64,000 nt of DNA, taken from Corynebacterium sp. KPL1814. Lineage in GTDB: Bacteria; Actinomycetota; Actinomycetes; Mycobacteriales; Mycobacteriaceae. Of the stretch, positions 61,862 through 64,000 are shown in pieces; the first letter of the stretch is position 1; the number at the start of each line of letters is the position of its first letter. Position numbers and translations under genes: made by a program. Under the pieces are notes generated by a model. The model did not search any database, was not told the origin of the DNA, and saw only the letters and a list, made by a program, of their open reading frames with translations. The stretch spans positions 71,237-135,236 of the forward strand of contig NZ_KI515778.1 of the NCBI RefSeq assembly GCF_000478175.1, read 5' to 3'.

Positions 61862-64000
61862 GTGGAAAGCATTATTATTACCGGTGCGCGGGAAAATAAC
61901 CTGCGCGATGTTTCGGTGAAGATTCCCAAGCGCAAGCTAACCATTTTTACCGGCGTTTCCGGCTCCGGTAAGTCTTCGCTCGTCTTTGATACAGTCGCCG
62001 CGGAATCGCAGCGCTTGGTCAATGAGACTTATCCCGGCTTCGTCCAAGGCTTTATGCCCTCGCTGGCCCGCCCGGACGTGGATAGCTTGGCGCACCTTAC
62101 CGCCGCCATCGTGGTGGGGCAGGAGCCCATGGCAGCCTCGTCACGTTCTACCTTTGGTACCGCTACCGATATCACCGGCCTTTTGCGCGTGCTGTTCTCG
62201 CGCGCCGCATCCCCGCGCGCCGGCGGCCCCGCGGCCTATTCTTTCAACGTTCCCTCCGCTTCTGGACAGGGCGCCATCGAGGTCAACGGCACCAAGGAGG
62301 TCCGCCGCTTCGAGCGCACCGGCGGCATGTGCCCGAAGTGCGAGGGCACGGGGCAGGTATCCGATATCGACTTGTCTTGCTTGGTGGATGAGGAGCTTTC
62401 GCTTGCCGATGGCGCCATTATCTACCCCGGCATGAAGCCCGGCTCCTGGATGTGGCGCGGCTACGCCGAATCTGGCCTGTATCCCGATGATATTCCGGTG
62501 CGCGAGTTCAGCGAAGAGCAAAAGCACAACCTGTATTTCGCCGAGACCAAGACCAAGGTCGGCGGCGTCAATATGAGTTACATGGGCCTTGCCACGCGCT
62601 TGCGCACCAACGTATTGAGCAAGCCGGTCGAAAGCCTGCAAAAACACATGCGCGCCTTCGTCGAGCAGGCCGTAGACTTCGTTGATTGCCCTGAGTGTTC
62701 CGGCACGCGGCTGGCGCGCCATGCCCGCGAGTCCTATATCGCCGGCGCGTCCATCGCGGATGTCTGTGAGATGGAGCTTACGGATCTGCACGGCTGGCTC
62801 ACCCAGCTCGATCTGCCCGGTGCGCAGCCGCTGGTAGATGCCATTTCTGCCGCCGTTGATACCGCCATCGAGCTGGGCCTTGGCTATCTCACCTTATCGC
62901 GCGCCACCGGGACGCTGTCCGGAGGTGAATCCCAACGCACCCGCATGGTGCGCCACATGGGCTCGCCGCTTAGCGATGTCACCTATGTCTTCGACGAGCC
63001 CACCGCCGGCCTGCACCCGCACGATTGCGAGCGCATCAATAACTTGCTGCTTCGCCTGCGCGATAAGGGAAATACCATCCTGGTAGTCGAGCACAACCCG
63101 TCCACCGTTGCCATCGCGGATCGCGTCGTGGATCTCGGGCCCGGCGCCGGCACCGAAGGCGGCACTATCGTCTTCGAGGGAACTCCTGCGCAGCTGCGGC
63201 GCAGCGGTACCGTAACTGCGCAGTACCTTGCCGATCCCGCCACGCTGAAAGAATCGGTGCGCGAATCCACCAAGGCCCTTTCCATTCGCGGCGCGCAGCG
63301 CAATAGTCTCCAGGGAGTCGATGTCGATATTCCGGAGGGAGTACTCACGGCCATCGCCGGGGTGGCCGGTTCCGGCAAGTCTTCGCTGGCCGCGTGCCTG
63401 CCAGAGGTAGCAGGAGACAGGCTCCTGCACATCGGGCAAAGTGTCATTAAAGGATCGCGCCGGTCCAATGCCGCAACTTATACCGGCGCCCTCGACCCCA
63501 TCCGCAAGGCCTTTGCCAAGGCCAATGGTGTAAAACCCGGCCTCTTCTCCGCTAATTCCGAAGGCGCGTGCCCAAAATGCAATGGCGCGGGCGTGGTGTA
63601 TGTGGAACTCGGGGTCATGGACGGCGTGGACGTTCCCTGCGAAATCTGCCAGGGCCGGCGCTTTTCCGCCGACGTGCTGGAGTACCGCCTGGGCGAGCTC
63701 AATATCGCCGATGTCCTCGAGCTTTCCGCCTCCCGCGCCGCCGACTATTTGCGCAGCGTCAAGGTGCCCGCCGCCGCCAAGATTTGTGACACGCTCGTTT
63801 CTGCCGGCGTGGGTTATTTAAGCCTTGGCCAGCCACTATCAACGCTGTCTGGTGGCGAGCGCCAGCGCCTTAAATTGGCCGCGCACCTTGCCGATAAAAA
63901 GTCGACCGCAGACGTCATCGTGCTAGACGAGCCAACCACGGGCCTGCACCCCGCCGATACCGAACGCACGCTGCAGTTGCTGGATCAGCTTGCCGATGCC
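61862..64000 (+). CDS. UvrA-like ABC ATPase (UvrA2/DrrC type), 3' end outside window
   Basis: 713 codons, open to the right edge. Start GTG 61862 (VESIIITGARENNLRDVSVK). Two ABC modules: Walker A GVSGSGKSS (K37) and GVAGSGKSS, signatures LSGGESQRTRMV and LSGGERQRLKLA, Walker B VTYVFDEPTAGLHP and VIVLDEPTTGLHP. Zinc fingers: CPKCEGTG with a later CPECSGTR, and CPKCNGAG with CEICQG. The spacing between the first Walker A and first signature is too short for the UvrB-binding domain of true UvrA, so this is a UvrA2/DrrC-like paralogue linked in other actinobacteria to drug or DNA-adduct tolerance. Function here unproven. Confidence 0.88.
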   Translation, partial: MESIIITGARENNLRDVSVKIPKRKLTIFTGVSGSGKSSLVFDTVAAESQRLVNETYPGFVQGFMPSLARPDVDSLAHLTAAIVVGQEPMAASSRSTFGTATDITGLLRVLFSRAASPRAGGPAAYSFNVPSASGQGAIEVNGTKEVRRFERTGGMCPKCEGTGQVSDIDLSCLVDEELSLADGAIIYPGMKPGSWMWRGYAESGLYPDDIPVREFSEEQKHNLYFAETKTKVGGVNMSYMGLATRLRTNVLSKPVESLQKHMRAFVEQAVDFVDCPECSGTRLARHARESYIAGASIADVCEMELTDLHGWLTQLDLPGAQPLVDAISAAVDTAIELGLGYLTLSRATGTLSGGESQRTRMVRHMGSPLSDVTYVFDEPTAGLHPHDCERINNLLLRLRDKGNTILVVEHNPSTVAIADRVVDLGPGAGTEGGTIVFEGTPAQLRRSGTVTAQYLADPATLKESVRESTKALSIRGAQRNSLQGVDVDIPEGVLTAIAGVAGSGKSSLAACLPEVAGDRLLHIGQSVIKGSRRSNAATYTGALDPIRKAFAKANGVKPGLFSANSEGACPKCNGAGVVYVELGVMDGVDVPCEICQGRRFSADVLEYRLGELNIADVLELSASRAADYLRSVKVPAAAKICDTLVSAGVGYLSLGQPLSTLSGGERQRLKLAAHLADKKSTADVIVLDEPTTGLHPADTERTLQLLDQLADA

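Overview
The window is a high-GC actinobacterial chromosome segment, almost certainly from a Corynebacterium. The evidence is the gene order of the ribosomal-protein clusters, a type VII secretion (ESX-4 type) locus between truA and rplM, mycolata-type surface proteins, GTG/TTG starts, several apparently leaderless genes and CIRCE-controlled groES-groEL1. Species is not assigned. From glmM to groEL1 the order (glmM, a small protein, a Pro-rich protein, an alpha/beta hydrolase on the opposite strand, glmS, alr, tsaE, tsaB, rimI, tsaD, groES, groEL1) matches the Mycobacterium tuberculosis block I recall as Rv3441c to Rv3417c, and the ESX region matches Rv3443c-Rv3456c.

Layout. 1-2340: mobile DNA, with an IS256-type transposase entering from the left edge, a small unknown membrane protein, and a complete IS3-family element (1021-2340) with terminal inverted repeats and a 4-bp target duplication. 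2450-7071: an LAxTG-anchored surface protein and an adjacent sortase, each broken by a homopolymer frameshift. 7140-9109: formate module (FNT channel, fdhD, DUF6457). 9170-12107: rpsH-rplF-rplR-rpsE-rpmD-rplO. 12362-15184: methyltransferase/flavin reductase pair resembling the 10-methyl (tuberculostearic-type) fatty-acid genes. 15569-19091: secY-adk-map and an L,D-transpeptidase. 19349-24143: infA, rpsM-rpsK-rpsD-rpoA-rplQ, truA. 24235-34069: ESX-4 locus (eccB, mycP, eccD, eccC, an Rv3446c-like protein, two WXG100 proteins). 34454-35439: rplM-rpsI, followed by a BCCT transporter and glmM. 39337-41713: an operon of a 104-aa protein, a 588-aa Pro/Glu-rich Cys-rich membrane protein and a small charged protein. 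41736-53977: hydrolase-like protein, FAD/Fe-S dehydrogenase, glmS, alr, tsaE, AspT-type transporter, tsaB-rimI-tsaD. 54067-58323: unknown protein, two-component system and ABC transporter. 58430-59671: DUF4143-type ATPase behind 23-bp direct repeats. 59701-64000: groES-groEL1 and a UvrA-like ABC ATPase that runs off the right edge.

Most interesting signal. The operon after glmM shares a 40-bp leader element (31 of 40 positions identical by eye) with the leader of the two WXG100 genes about 6 kb away. The element lies at a similar place before both operons. This suggests that the little-studied 104-aa/588-aa/small-protein operon is co-regulated with ESX-4 and may encode its substrates or an envelope partner. 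Other notable points are five CTGATGG iterons at exact 23-bp spacing in front of the DUF4143 ATPase, twin ACCCA-C/G-TGGGT palindromes before an unknown secreted protein, an alpha/beta hydrolase with Gly in place of the nucleophile Ser, and a Thr/Ala-rich insertion in the ATP-binding domain of a histidine kinase.

All calls come from reading the sequence and from recalled family knowledge. No database search, alignment or structure prediction was run.
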